The position numbers were made by a program, and so were the translations under genes. Source: Blastocladiella emersonii ATCC 22665 (lineage: Eukaryota; Blastocladiomycota; Blastocladiomycetes; Blastocladiales; Blastocladiaceae). From it: DNA of 64,000 bases. Positions within the stretch are counted from its first letter, which is position 1; each line of letters starts with the position of its first letter. This document shows positions 1-13,147 of this stretch, in pieces. The notes below the pieces were generated by a model. The model searched no databases. It had not been told where the DNA came from and saw only the letters and a program-made list of their open reading frames with translations. The stretch is taken from assembly GCA_025594325.1 (NCBI GenBank), contig JANHCV010000001.1:1178001-1242000 (forward strand). The letters are read 5' to 3'.

Positions 1-3000
1 GCCAAGGAGGCCCTCAAGGTCTTCCGCGCGGGGCTGTCCGACAAACTCATGGCCGTGCGCCAGGCCTCGGCCGAGTGCATCGCGTGCATGGCCCGCAGCG
101 CCTCGCTCGGCCTCGTCACCGTCCCCGACTACGAGGCCTTCCTCTACCCGCTGTTCCGCGCCTTCGAGGGCACCAACTACGACGCCCGCATCGCCATTGC
201 CCGTGCCATCGCCAACGTGCTCGCCCCGACCCAGAACACGTTTGTCGCGCCCGTCGCCCCCGTCAAGACGTCCAAGAAGAAAAAGGACAAGGACAAGGAC
301 CAGGAGCAGGAGGCCGCCGCGCCGCAGCTCGAGGAGAAGACGCTGCTGACGTGCGCCGAGATGCTCGGCCTGCTGCACACGTCGCTCCTGAAATACCACG
401 CGCGCGAGTCGCGCATCGGCGTCGCCGAGGCCTACGTGTTCCTCCTGCAGATGCTCGGCCCGACCTTCATCGAGACCCAGTACCCGGCCATCGCCCTGCA
501 TTTCAACGACGAGATCCTCAACAGCCCCAAGTTCCTCACCCTGCCGCTGCCCGAGATCGTCTCCGTCAAGGAGATCCTCATCCACGTCCTGCGCAGCCTC
601 GGCCAGTCCATGACCGAGACGGGCCAGATCAACGCCATCAAGCACCTCATGGAGCGCTACGTGACGCGCTGGCCGCAGCTGCCCGAGACCCCCTGCCCGA
701 ACAAGTGGGCCCTCAGCGTCTTCCTCGCCGAAATCGCCGGCCTGCTCGACGACGTGAACGGCGTCGCCGCCACCCTGCCCGAGAGCACGCCCGACGCCCT
801 CATCAAGATCGCCGGCCACCCGTCGCACCTCGTCCAGACCGCCGCCGCCGTCGCCATCATGCGCCTCGGCCTCAACTCGCCAACAACGCTCGCTCCCATG
901 TTCACGCAGCTCCACGGCACCCTGTACCGCGAGATGCCCACCGTCACGGGCGCCGCGCTGCCCGAGGCCATGCGCCGGTACATTGGGTACTCGCTCGCCG
1001 TCGCCGGCCTGCTCGCCGTGATCCCTAAGGCCCCGCTGTACGCGCCGTCGGGCGCCGCGACCCACGTCTTCACGCTCGCGGCCAATCTGCTGCGCGCGCC
1101 GCCGCGCGACGTGCGCGTCAACCTCGTCGTCAACGAGGTGGCGTGGAACCTGCTCACGGGGCTCATGGCCGTCGGGTCGAGCGCCGTCAAGGCGCAGCTG
1201 TCGCAGTGCCTGCTGCTGTGGAAGGACGCGTTCCCCAAGAGCCCCGGGTCGACGGCCGACATGTACGAGCTGCTGCACGCCAAGGAGGCCGCGCTCAAGG
1301 CGCTGTCGGCGCTGCTCATCCACAACGACGACATTCTCAACGCCGACCTGCGCAAGCGCGTCGCCGTCCTCGTCACCAACGTCGTCCAGCTCCTCCTAAC
1401 GCACCCGGCGCTCGCGTCGCCCAGCGCCGCGCCCATGCCGCTCACCACCAAGGTCGGCCCGCTCACCGTCTCGTACGGCGAGCTCGACTCGCTGTTCCGC
1501 AAGCGCCTCTTCGACTGCATCGCCATGCTCCCGCCCGTCCAGTTCGAGAGCCTGCACGGCCAGCTCGTCAAGGCCGCCGGCGACATCTTCGCCCAGGACC
1601 CCGCCGACGCGCGCCGGTTCGACGTCGGCCAGCAGTACCAGGTGTACCACGCGTTCGAGAAGCAGGCCATGCCCGTCAACGCGCCGTTCGGCCCGCTCTT
1701 CTGGCAGTCGGCCGAGTACGGCGCCCACACGCTGCCCGTCGACGGTCACATTGACCTGCTCAGCAAGCACTCGTGCTTCCGCGACCCCGGGTTCACGGTC
1801 GCGGTCCCCGAGCCGCTCTTCGACTACGAGAAGTGGGCGCAGTTCGAGCGCCACCTGTTCCACCCGGTGCAGGGCGCGCTCGAGTACGACACGGTGACGA
1901 TCCTGCAGGCCGCCGTGCACCGGCCGCGCCCGTCGCCGCCGCAGTTTGCGCTCGTCAACTCGGCCATCGCCATGTACGGCCTGCTGTTCCCGTACGTACT
2001 CGCGGCGAGCCAGGAGGCGTACCTCGACACGTACGCACGCATCCTCAAGCAGAAGCAGGAGCGCCCGGGCAAGCGCGTCGCGCTCCTCGTCAACGTGCTC
2101 CAGGCCATGCACCTCGCCACGGGCCAGATGATGGCCCTCAACGGCGCCGCCCACGCGAAACGGTTCACACTCACCCCGCAGTCGACCAAGTCGCTCCTCG
2201 AGGTTGCCATGGCCGGCAACGGGTGCACCGACGGCGGCGTGCGGCTCGTCAGCGCGCATGTCACGGGCAAGATCGCCGAGCTCGCCGCGGGCAACGCCGC
2301 CATGGCGTCCATCTCGCAGTTCCTCGTCTCGCAGATCGTCGAGAACCGCGATCCGGATATCCGCGCCGGCGGCGCCATGGCGCTCGTCATGACGCACGTC
2401 CACACACAGTCGGGCGCGGCCATTAAGACCACAGTCGGCGTGCTGCACACGCTGTGCGCCGACACGCATGCGGGGGTCGCGGCGTGGGCCACGCTCGCGC
2501 TCGCGCACCTCATGGAGGCGCGCGGCGCCCAGGTGTACCCGCTCGTGACGCCGACGCTGTCGGTGATCTGCCGCCAGCTCATGGCCGAGTCGCGGCCGCA
2601 GTTCGTCGCGCGCGTCCTGTTCGGGTGCGTCGACACGCTCGGGCCCGAGCTGCAGGTCTCGGACAAGCTACGCGACCTGATTGTCCAGTTCACCGAGTAC
2701 CTGCTCGAGTGGGAGTCGCTCGAGGAGTGCGCCGAGGCGTGGCGCACCGTCACCCACCTGCTCCTCATGGCGCCCGGCACCTTCCCCGTCCCGCGCTACG
2801 CCGGCGTCCTCCAGGCGCTTCTCGGGTCCGACCACACCACGCTGCGCCGCGCCGTCCTCCAGTGCCTCTGCTCCATGGTCCAGCGCAGCCCCGAGACCGT
2901 GCTCGCCAACACGGACGCGCTCGAGCGCACGCTCGTCCTCCTCGCGCGCGCCGAGCCCGACCTCGTCCGCAAGTCGCTCGCGTCGCTCGTCGAGAGCGGC

Positions 3001-5442
3001 GCCGGCCCGTCGCGCTGGATCGACCTGTGCCGCACGCTGCTCAACCCGTCCACGGCTGGCACCGCCGGCGCTGCGGGCACCATGGTCGCTGGCGCGGGAG
3101 GGCTCGGTGCCGCGAGCGGCTCCGATACCGAGGACGAGGGCGACGACGTGGCCGTCGCGTCCCTCAAGCCGTCGGAGCGCAAGCGCGCCGCCGTGCAGTG
3201 GACCAGCCAGCTCGCGGCACTGCAGTCGCTGCGCCAGCTCATCACGTTCCTCGCGCAGGGCGCCGACTGCGACTGGCACCTCGACCTGTCCCGCGCGCGC
3301 GCCCGCGGCGGCGAGTGGCTCGTCAACCGGATCGGAGACGTGATCCGCGTCGCCTTCACCGCGTCCACGGCGCTCACCCAGCAGGTCCGCCGCGAGGGTC
3401 TGGGCCTTCTCGAGGACGTGCTCGACCACTTTGCGGCTGCCGAGGACCCCGATTTCGCGGGCCACCGCCTCCTCGAGCAGTACCAGGCGCAGTTCAGTTC
3501 CGCGCTGACGCCGGCGTTCACGTCCGACGCGTACCCCGAGATCGTCGCGACGGCGAGTCACGTCTGCGCGCGGTACATTAGCGCGGGGATCACCGAGGAC
3601 CTGTTCACGCTGTCGCGCATCATCAAGCTGCTGACGCAGGCGCTCACCATGGTGCAGTCGGCGGCAACGGGCGCCACGTCGGGGTCGCAGCACGCGCAGA
3701 TCATGATCGCGCTCGCGGTCCTCGGCGCGTGGGCCGAGCTCCGCCGCGCCGCGTCCACGGTCCCCGCGCTCGCGTCCGTTGTCGACCCGCAGATCGGCGT
3801 CCTGCTCCCGCTCTGGCTCACGTGTCTGTTCGAGTACTCGATCGTCAAGCAGGACGCGGACACGGCCGGGATGCTGCCGACCAAGCTCGAGGGCATCAGC
3901 CCCAACGTCGGGTACGCCATGAGCTCGCGCGAGGTCGTCCTGCCCATGTACACGGGCTGCTGGGTCCCGATCCTGTCGGCCGTCACCATCCTCGTGTCGA
4001 CGCCCGACGCCGCGCCGCACATTGCCAAGTACGGCACCGTCGCGACGCCGCTCGGAACGTTCCCCAAGATGTTCATGGTCCTGTTCGGCCTCGCGTTCGA
4101 GCCGCTCGTGTCGGTGCGCGCCTCCGAGGCCACCACGCTCGCGTGCGTCGACGCCCTCATGGCGCTCGTCACCCCGCAGCACATGCACACGCTCGCGCCG
4201 GCCTTCGCCAAGGAGCTCCTCACCATGGCCGACCGCCTGATGCAGACCGAGTCGCCCGCGGTCCAGGCGCGCGTCGTCGCGCTCATCGACGCCCTCATCA
4301 CCCGGTACCACGGCGACCTCGACAAGGACACGGCGTACCACGCGTCGCGCGTCCTGTTCCGCGCCGTCGTCCCCGTGCTCCCGCAGCTGCTCGAGGACCC
4401 GAGCGCCGCCGTGATTTTCGGGGACGTGACGGTCGAGACGACCACGATCGCCGCCTCGGCTCTCATCGCGCTCGGCAACGCCGCGGCCAAGAACCCCGCG
4501 TGGGTCCCGCTCACCCTGCACCTGTACGCCGCGGCCCTCGCGGCGCCCGCGCTCCGCCTCGTCGCGTCGCGTCTGACGGTGCTCATCAAGGGTATCTTCG
4601 ATGCATCGGCGAACGCGACGGCCGCGGGGGCCGCGCCGACAGCCGCTGACGAGGACCGCCACGAGCTCGTCGTGTCGCTCGTCGCCGGTCTGCTGTCCCA
4701 CGTCGAGGCGAACCTCGTGGTCGGCGGCGACCCCGAGATCGCCAAGCAGTGTCTCCTCGCCGCCACCGTGTGCATGACGAGCGGGCTCCCGTCCGACGGG
4801 CTCATGCGGTTGTGTGCGCGGTCTACGGCGACGATTGTGCAGTGCCTGACTTCTCCCGAGGTACGTTGTGGCGCTGATCGTTACTAGGACTTGTATACTG
4901 ACTTTGATCCCGTGTAGCTCACTCACATTGCACTGCAATGCGCCCGGTCGCTGCTACAACTCGCGAAACGGCCCGACGCGCGCGACTTTGGCGACGCGTG
5001 CATCCGGTACCTCCTGCCGCACCTCGTCACGCTGACCTTCGCCGACCCGCCCGCGCTGACGCCTGCGGCGCTCGCCGAATGTGCTGCGACCGTCGCGCTC
5101 GCGGGCGCGCTCTCGTCGCCGACCGACCCGCGGCCCGCGACCCTCGTCGCGTCGGCGCTCGTCGGGGTCCTGTCGCGGTTCCACGCCGCGCACCCGTGGG
5201 CGGGGCACCTGCGGCCCGCGGCCGTCCAGGGCGTCACGGCGCTCGCGGCCACACACCCGGACGCGTTCCGCACGGTCGTCGCGGGACTCGCGCCGGCCGC
5301 CCGCGCGGCGCTCGAGGACGCGCTGCGCGCTTCCGTTGGGACCGCGGCACCGGGCGCGGGTGCGGGCGGCGCGGGGGCAGGCGCGGCGTCGGCGGCAGTG
5401 CGCCACGACAAGCCGTCGATCCAGCTCAAGATGTCGTTCTAG
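1..5442 (+). CDS. HEATR5: HEATR5/Laa1-like HEAT-repeat protein, 5' end outside window
   Basis: The reading frame is already open at base 1, and about 1,794 residues are visible, so this is the C-terminal bulk of a roughly 2,000-residue protein. Exons are 1..4860 and 4918..5442, joined in phase 0 across a 57-nt GTACGT...TAG intron. The chain is almost entirely amphipathic alpha-helical (HEAT/ARM-like). The N-terminal visible stretch with VRQASAECIACMA and the extreme C-terminus ending IQLKMSF fit the HEATR5/Laa1 family as I know it. A low-complexity Gly/Ala acidic linker (about residues 1020-1060) interrupts the solenoid. Family members bind the AP-1 clathrin adaptor and act in TGN/endosome traffic; that role is inferred from family. 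The gene ends 54 bp from the stop of VPS18 on the opposite strand, another endosomal traffic gene. Confidence 0.85.
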
Positions 5443-5496
5443 TCCATTTGCTTCGCTCCGTCCAAAATCGATATAACTTTGCTTGTGTTCATCAAG

Positions 5497-8400
5497 CTAG
5501 ACAATGGACCACGAGTCGTCGAGCGGGTCGTGGAACGGCGCGTCGAGCATGGCCAGCAGCGCGTCGCCGCACACGGGGCAGTCGCTCGCGCCCGCGGTCG
5601 CGCACGGGATCGTGTGCACGACGTGGTGGCACCCGAACGCCATCCACCCGGCGCCCGGGACCGCCGCGCGCGCGGCCGCCGCCTGTTTCTGCTTCCTGCC
5701 GGTGCCCGCCGACGCGAGCCCGCCGCTGCTCGCGGCGCCCACAGTGCGGATCGAGGACGCCGAGCCCAGGACGCCGCCGTTACCGTTGCCGTTAGGCGCA
5801 AACGGATCGGCCGCCGCGGACGCAGCGAGAGGCTGGTGACACACCGGGCACGGCGCGGCGGGGTCAACGACGACGGGCGGCGCGGTGCTGGCGCGCTGCT
5901 TGAGGTCGTGGAGCGAGCGGAAACTCGCGTCCATGTTGGTCTCGAGGGCGGCGAGGTCGCGGGCGTAGTCCTCGAGGACGGCGACGAGGTCGTCGCGGAA
6001 GTCGTCCATGGACGTGAGCGAGTCGGGGAACAGCGGGAACACGTCGTCGAGGCGCAGGATGGCGGACCCGCGGACGAGGCGCAGGAGCCGCGCGTGCTCG
6101 CCGCGCTCGGCGAGGTACGCAGCGATCGCGAGCCAGTGCGTGCGCAGCTCGTCCGGGTCCGTGGTCGCGTCCCTGGCGAGCGCCATGGCGTTTGCCACGT
6201 CGCCGCGCGCGAGCGAGAGACGGATCGCTTCGGCGGCCTGGTCGAGCTCCGTGAACAGGAAGATGGTCGCCTCCATGCGCTTGTGCGCGAGACACGTCCG
6301 CAGCGCGTGGTCGAGCGCGTAGTGCCGCGGCGTCGCGCGGAGGAACGTGAGCAGCTTGGTCTCGTCGGCGCCGCTGCTACCCGCCGCGTCCTTGTCCGAG
6401 GCCGAGTCGGTCGCGGCCGCCTGCGCGTACAGCTGGATCAAAAAATTGTGCAGCTCGGGGTCGGTGCGGCGCTGGATGAGGACGGCGTGCTCGAGGTACG
6501 CGATAGCGTGGCGCGCGACCGCGGCGTGGCCGCCCGACTTGATGAAGGCGGGCAGGAGGCGGCTGGCGTCGAGCTGGGTGCCCTGCGCCATGAGGATGCG
6601 CACGACGCGCGCGGGCGCCTGGTCGAGGAGCAGCGGGACGAACCGGTAGAAGATCTCGGGGTCGATCTGGCGCTCGAGGACGGCGAGCGCCGCGTCCCAG
6701 TCGCGGTGCTCGATCCAGTGGTCGAGCAGGCGCGCGTGGTCGCCCGTCACCTTGAAGAAGTGCACGAGCTCGGCGCTGCGGTTGTAGCTGATGCACAGCT
6801 GGCGCACCGTCTTGGGGTCGAGGTGCGCGTGGTACGTGGACAGGAACTCGCGGACGCTGGCCTCGAGGATCTCGCGCTCGCGCGGGTCCGCCTGCGCGGC
6901 GGGCGCGTCGGCGCTGAACTCGTTGAGGTGCTCGAGGTGCAGCTCGAGGAGCCACGTCGCGAGCATGGTGACCTGGACCGCGTCACGCGCGGGCCCCGTG
7001 GCGCGCACCTTGGCCTTCAGGAGCGCGTCGAGGTAGACGCGCAGCGCCTCGAGCTCGCCCGAGGCAATGAACTTGAGCGTGACCTGCTCGAACGGCACGC
7101 GCGCGGCCTGCGCGTAGTACTTGGCGCTCAGCACGAACCGGCGCGAGTCAAAGTAGTGGTCGGCCTGCGCTGCGGCGATCCGGTCGCGCTGGTCCTGGGT
7201 CTTGGCGCACGCCGCGGCCTGCTCAAACTTGTTCTGCGCGAGGTACACCTTCCAGATGTCGCGGTCCTCGTCCTTGACGACGAGCTCGTACAGCTGCGAC
7301 CGCGTCACGGCCCACACGGTGCCCTGCATCACGTCGTGCGACACGGCGAGGACGGGTTCGGGCAGGTGGACGCTCCACACGACGGGCAGGACGCGGCTCG
7401 AGCTGGACCCGGACTCGTCGGTCGCCGACTCGGGGATCAGCGACGAGACGACGTGGATCCCGTGCGCGCCGAGGATCGCGAGGTGGTACTTGAGCGTGAT
7501 GATGCCGCGCGCGTCGTCGGCCGTGTCGTCGTCGAGCGAGTAAGTGACGGGCGAGTCGAAGACGCAGTCGCCCGGCTGCTGCGAGCCCATGCTGATGGGA
7601 GCGAGAAACACGCCGTCGGCGGTCAGCCACGCCATGCGGCGCGGCGTGCCGATGGAAGAGCCCGAGTACACGGGAATGTCGGCCGACACGGTGGGTAGAC
7701 GTGGTGCATCGGGGGGAAGCGGGGCGGGTGCGAGGTGCTGCTGCCATGGCTTGTGGGCGGCGAGCAGGTCCTCGAGCGATCCCGGCTCGGCGGAGCGCAG
7801 GGACCCGATGAACTGCAGGAAGCGGCCCGAGGCGGTGGCGACGTAGAGAATGTACTTGCGCACGTCGGCGGGGAACGCGTCGAGGAAGAGGAAGGTAGCC
7901 GTATCCGCCGCGGGCGATGCGGCCGACGGAGCAGCCGTCGCCGCGGCGGCGCCCGCGGGGGACAGCGCGGCAATCTGCTTGATGAACTTGAGCGGGTCGC
8001 CGCCGCCCTTTCGGGAGAAGAAGCCGCCGCGCTCGTCCTCGACGTGCTCGAAAATCAGCTCCCACAGCGCGCCGTCGCCCGTGGCCACGACGATCGACCC
8101 GGACGAAGGCGAGTCGGGCGCGACGTCCTTGTTCCACGCGACGCCGGTGATGGAGCCGCCGTTGCGCAGCTTCGCGAGCGGCCGCGCGCGTTTGCTCGGT
8201 GCGCCGAGGTAGTAGGCCAGCCCGTCAGCGCAAGAAAGAAGCGCATGGCGACCCGTCGGATCGAGGTAGATGGCGCGGACAAAGGGCGGCGAGGGCGACT
8301 TTTTCGGCTGCTCGAACTCAATGTCTACACCGCGGTCGCGCCATTGAGCAATCAGCGAAGGTCTGCATGACAGAGCGGGCACACGCACCGTCCATTTCGG

Positions 8401-8746
8401 CCTGGCCGTCGAGGTGGATGCGGACGCAGCGGTGGGCCGGCTTGTCCTGGGCGAGCAGCAGGATGTTGTTGGAGACGGCGAGAGCACACCAGTTGCCCTC
8501 GGCGACGTTCTCGACGTCGACGGGCTCGAGCGCAAAGGGGCTCGCCGACTGGCCGCCGAGAAGGGCGGCAGGCGCGCTCACGGCATCTGGCGCAAACCCG
8601 GGCTGGACCTTCTGGATCGTGGTTGCGGCAGGCGCGTCCTGGAAACCACCGGCGGAGCCAGCAGCAAGGACGGCGGGTGGAGGGGCGGCCGACGCGAGCG
8701 GCGTGGCGGAGGTCGGGTTCCCTTCGAGGAGATCAAACAGGGACAT
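5497..8746 (-). CDS. VPS18: Vacuolar sorting protein VPS18 (Pep3), HOPS/CORVET core subunit
   Basis: Exon 1 is 8389..8746 and exon 2 is 5497..8324. The 64-nt intron (donor GTGCGT, acceptor TAG) joins AEMD to IEFEQ in phase 1, giving 1,061 residues against roughly 920-970 in other species. The N-terminal half is a beta-propeller with the family-typical AIYLDPTGRHALLSC segment. The middle is a clathrin heavy chain-like helical solenoid. The C-terminus is a RING-type finger with CPVC, GCHHVVH and CPVCGD knuckles. VPS18 is a shared core of the HOPS and CORVET tethers that dock late endosomes and vacuoles. The Gly/Ala/Asn-rich insert between the finger halves is longer than usual. The MSLFDLLEG start is the first in-frame ATG. 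Confidence 0.93.
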
Positions 8747-9139
8747 GGAGTCGGTCTAGCTAGCTCGTTGCATGGGGTCGTGCGGCCTCGGTGGGCGTGG
8801 TTACATGTGCGTGCAAGAGCAGTGGCGCAGGCGGGGCGGATCGGCGGAAGAGCAACGCGAGCTTGCCGCTGCCCTGACGTGCGTGGCAGGCGCCGCTCAC
8901 ATGATATCGAGGCGCGTCTCTCGTCTCGCGCTGCGGTCGCTGGGGGCTTCGAGCGGACATCCAGGTTTGCGAGTGAACGCGAGAACGAGGCCATGGCCGA
9001 GCGCCGGCATCATGGACGTCCGATACGGTCACCTCTCTTGCGAGCTTTCACGGCTCAACGAGTAGCCTCCTCAGGCCCTGGTACCACGCAGGCACGCATG
9101 TTGAGCCGTTTTCGATGAATCATGCTCCAAAATTTACAG
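8747..9139. other. Intergenic, no gene seen
   Basis: 393 bp between the start of VPS18 and the stop of the CHCHD5-like gene, which lie on the same (minus) strand. It should hold the VPS18 promoter. No TATA box, RNA gene or repeat stands out. Confidence 0.6.
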
Positions 9140-9542
9140 CTACGCGCCATCCTTGCGCAGAAACTCGCGCACGCCCTCGGCGCACTCGTAGAATGCGCGC
9201 ACGTCGCCGATGCACGACTCGGGCTCGTTCGGGTTGCGGTCGAGGCAAGCCGCAAACGTCTTGTACTCCTCGGCGCACTTTTCGCGGATCATGCGGACGG
9301 ACGGAACCCTAAACGCGAAGGGTAACGCGCAGGCGAGGCAGCGCGACGTCAGCGTCTCGGTGCCCACATCACCGAGCGATCCACGGCACGATGCGTCAGG
9401 CGTACTTCTTGTCGGTGCACAGGTTGAGCTCGACGCGCGCGCGGTTGCAGTTGCTCGGGTGCGTCGTCTGGAACAGGCAGTCCTGGAAGGACTTGAGCTC
9501 CGGCCCGCAGTGCTTCTGAACGTCGTCGAGCGAGGTATCCAT
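9140..9542 (-). CDS. CHCHD5: Four-CX9C mitochondrial intermembrane-space protein (CHCHD5/Mix14 type)
   Basis: Two exons, 9406..9542 and 9140..9308, flank a 97-nt intron (phase 2) and encode 101 residues. Four CX9C motifs are visible in order: C-GPELKSFQD-C, C-NRARVELNL-C, C-AEEYKTFAA-C and C-IGDVRAFYE-C, i.e. two coiled-coil-helix pairs. The splice restores KKVPSVRMI between the pairs, the same kind of VPSV linker found in yeast Mix14/Mic14. Proteins of this class are imported and oxidised by Mia40 in the mitochondrial intermembrane space. The start codon at 9542 gives a family-sized protein. A further upstream in-frame ATG would add an unrelated Arg-rich leader and was not chosen. It shares a 243-bp divergent promoter with UTP25. 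Confidence 0.9.
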
Positions 9543-9785
9543 GGCAGTTTCGTGTGCGTGATAGCTTTGATACACGATGCGGGAGCGCGAACGCACCACG
9601 GCCAACACCCACGAAAAACACGACCCGGGCCGACGTGCCAACCGGTCACGTGGCGGCGACGCGAACCGATCGACGCACCCCGCCGCCACGCGAGACACGA
9701 GTGTCCCGCACCTGCTCGCTACGGCCCCATTGCTCGCCTAGTGCAACGTATCGAACCCCCTATGCATCGTGCTCCGCGCACCACC

Positions 9786-12354
9786 ATGGCCAAGAAACCC
9801 GCCATCGCCAAGGCGTACAAGCGCCGCCCCGCCGGCTCGTCGGCCAAGGCCACGGCCACGTCCGGGGCCAGCGCCGGCAAGAGCAAGGGGAAACCCCTCT
9901 CGCGCAAGGACCGCGAGTACATGGCCGAGTTCGGCGTCATGGACATCAACGACATGGTCGACGGCGACGAGGACGCGGCCTCTGCCGCGATCGCTGCGCG
10001 CGTGTCCGCGAAGCGCGCCTTCACCGAGGAGGATCTCGACGCCGCTGAGCGGAAACGCGCTCGCGTCGCCGCTGATCTGCGCCGCCGCGACGCTGAGCTC
10101 GCCAACGGTGCCGACGCAGACGACGTGATCTCGGACGACGAGGACGGCAAGCCGTCCAGCTTCGAGCTCCTCGTCGGCAACGCCCAGCGCAAGAAAAAGT
10201 CGCTGCTCGCCGCCTTCAAAAAGTCGGCGCCGGCAAAACCCGATCCTGCTGCCGCTGAGCCACCACTCTCGCTCAGCTCGGACGACGACGGCGAGGGTGA
10301 CGAGGTCGTGTCCGACGGCGACGAGGACGAGGAGGCCGAGCTGCTCGACCTGGAGACCGAGGAGGCCGACCTCGCGCAGCAGGGTATGACTATGACCATC
10401 ACTCGCTTCATGCATCTCGACGCGATCAGCGACTGACCCATCGTTGTCCTACCCTCCAGGCGACTACCCGAACCACTACGACCTGCACTTTGCCGAAAAC
10501 CCGGAGCGCCAGGCCCGCGCCAAGGCGCTCGCCGACGGGCTTGCCGCCGGCACCCACGCGTGGCAGACGCTGCCGCTCGACGACGACACCACCTTCCAGC
10601 TCGTGCTCCCACGCGGCGGCTCCATCACCGCGGCCGAGCGGGACCGCCACGTCGCCGAGCTGACCCAGACCCGCGATCTCGGCGTCATGCACGTCAAGTC
10701 GCGCGTGCTCACGCCGTTCCTCGCCTCCAACCCGACGCAGTCGCCGCTGTTCATGGACCTCTTCGGCAAAATGGACCGCTACAGCGACATGCTGTTCACG
10801 GCGCCCAACTTCAACGACCAGGCCGGCCGCATCCGCCGCGCCTACGTCATGCACGCCCTCAACCACGTCTTCAAGTACCGCGACCGCATCATCCGCGGCA
10901 ACGTCAAGGTCCGCTCGGCCCAGGTCGCTGCCGACGGCGGCAAGCTGCCCGAGGTCGACCTCGAAAACCCCGAAGCCATGGCGACGCTCGAGGCCATGGA
11001 GCGCGCCAAGCTCGACAAGCTCAAGCCCAAGGCCGGCAGCCGCAACGCCGCCGCCGAGATGGCTGCCGCCGCCGACGTGGACGTGGACGTGCGCGACCAG
11101 GGCTTCACGCGGCCCAAGGTCCTGTTCCTGTGCCCGATGCGCAACGTCGCGTACGACGTGGTCTCGGCGCTCATGGACCTGAGCGGCACCGAGCAGCAGG
11201 AGAACAAGAAGCGGTTCAAGGAGGAGTACTACCAGGCCGACGACGCCGCCGACACGTCGTTTGCGTCGCGCCCCGCCGACTACCGGACCGCGTTCCGCGG
11301 CAACACGGACGACTGCTTCAAGCTCGGCATCAAGTTCTCGCGCAAGGCCATGAAGCTGTACTCGCAGTTCTACCAGTCGGACATGGTTGTGGCGAGCCCG
11401 CTCGGCCTGCGCATGATGATCGAGGGCGAAAAGGACGCGGATTTCCTGTCGTCAATCGAGCTCGTGGTCATCGACAGCGCGCACATCCTCAACATGCAGA
11501 ACTGGGACCACCTCACGTACGTGCTCGACCACATGAACCGCATCCCGCGCGCGTCGCACGACTGCGACTTTTCGCGCATCAAGGGGTGGTACCTCGACGG
11601 GCTCGCGCCCAACTACCGCCAGCTGCTCGCCTTTGCCGAGTACACGTTCCCCGAGCTGTCGTCGCTCTTCAACTCGTACTCGCGCAACGTCACGGCCGCA
11701 CGCGTGCGGTACCGCGCCCCGGTCAAGGCCGGCTCGATCGTCAAGGTCAAGTCGCCCGCGCCGCAGACGTTTGTCAAGCTCGACGCGCCGCTCGACGCCA
11801 TCGACGACGCGCGGTTCAAGCACCTGACGTCGCAGATCCTGCCCAAGTACCGGCGCCCGCGCAAGACGCCGCTCGGCGGGTCCGACATCGACTCCAAGCA
11901 TCTGATCCTGTTCGTGCCGTCGTACTTTGACTTTGTGCGGATCCGCAACCACATGGACGAGGCCGAGTACGACTTCGAGGTCGTGTCCGAGTACACGGAG
12001 CCGCGCGACAAGACGCGCGCCCGCACGCTCTTCTTCCAGGGCCGCACCCGCATCCTCGTCTACACGGAGCGCGCCCACTTCTTCCACCGCCAGGCCCTGC
12101 GCGGCGCCCTGCACGTCGTCATGTACGGCCTGCCCGACAATGCGCAGTTCTACCCCGAGCTCGTCGACCTGCTCACGCTCCCGCGGTCCGACGCCTTGCG
12201 CGCCGCGACCGCCGCCGCGCCAACGGGCGCCGCCGACGGCGACGTCACGGTGCTCTACTCCAAGTGGGACGCCCTCAAGCTCGAGCGCGTCGTCGGCCCC
12301 GCGCGCGTCGCCAAGCTCATCCAGGGTGTTGGTCCCTTTGTGTTCCGCTCATGA
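9786..12354 (+). CDS. UTP25: U3 snoRNP/SSU processome protein UTP25 (DEF/digestive organ expansion factor family)
   Basis: Exons 9786..10383 and 10460..12354 are joined in phase 1 over a 76-nt GTATGA...CAG intron, giving 830 residues. The N-terminal 200 residues are basic then highly acidic (Asp/Glu runs), a common nucleolar feature. The rest is the conserved UTP25 core, a DEAD-box-like fold without working helicase motifs. Recognisable segments are SPLFMDLFGKMDRYSDMLF, PKVLFLCPMRNVAYDVV, VVIDSAHILNMQNWDHL and the C-terminal YTERAHFFHRQALRGA. Utp25 acts in 18S rRNA maturation. The start at 9786 has a strong CCACCATGG context; an in-frame ATG at 9762 is possible but weaker. Confidence 0.93.
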
Positions 12355-13147
12355 TCCTCGAAGCCATAGAATTAAGTTTGATCCCTCACGACCTCCATCG
12401 GTGCTCACGGCAGCGTGTACGGCAGCGTGAGAGCCGGGCGAAATAACCGCGACGACGGGTTGGGGATGAAGAAGAAGGACGCGGCTCACGGAGCGAGTTT
12501 TGGGGTGGCCGAGCAGCGGCGAGCTGGGGTCGCGCGGCACCCGGCCCGCGAGGCTGAGAGGGGACCTGGGCCGAGCCACCGGACCCGTTCCACGTCACGT
12601 ACGGCCTGCAGCAGCATGCGTGCGCGATAGGGCCCACGCGGGAGTCGGACGCGGCCCTCGCGGTGCTCGCGGGCGACGCGAGGCGAGCACCGGCCACCCC
12701 AACGGCGCGCTTGGGGCCATCACCCGCGAATACGAATAGGTTCCCGACCCCTTATCCCGATACCTATCACGGCCGGACGCGATCCAGCGTGGCGGACTGA
12801 GCCACCACGATCGCATCATCACCATCGGCTCGTTTTCAACACGGGTCGCCGGCGCCAGCGAACCAAGGTCCCAACAATGCGTCCGTGGCCGGGCCCGGGT
12901 GCAGCCCACTCGCTCGCCCCACGGACGCTGTGCGAGAACCCTCGGCTGGAGCCCGACGTGTCGCGTCGACCCCATCGCACAGGCCGCGGCAAGGTTGCGT
13001 TGGCGGCTCGCTGTACTTAAGAAGCCATGGCCTCCCCCCGCCATCCTCGAAGGCTCTGATCCGTCCTCACCCTCGTGTACCCTCCCTCACCTTACTCTCT
13101 CTCGGCGCTCGACGTCCGATCCAGCCTCCCACCCCACACACACTGCC
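12355..13147. other. Intergenic, putative desaturase promoter
   Basis: 793 bp without a supportable gene. The last 130 bp before the desaturase start are rich in CT and CA (CCTCACC, CTCTCTC runs), as often seen in fungal 5' UTRs. No clear TATA box, RNA gene or repeat was found. Confidence 0.5.

Noticed and set aside
2668..4938. Long minus-strand open frame (about 756 codons) opposite the HEATR5-like gene
   Set aside because: Arg/Glu/Gly-rich shadow typical of GC-rich third positions on the opposite strand; no domain; the plus-strand gene is clearly homologous.
5479..7698. 739-codon plus-strand open frame
   Set aside because: Antisense shadow of VPS18, composition dominated by Arg/Val/Glu, no recognisable fold.
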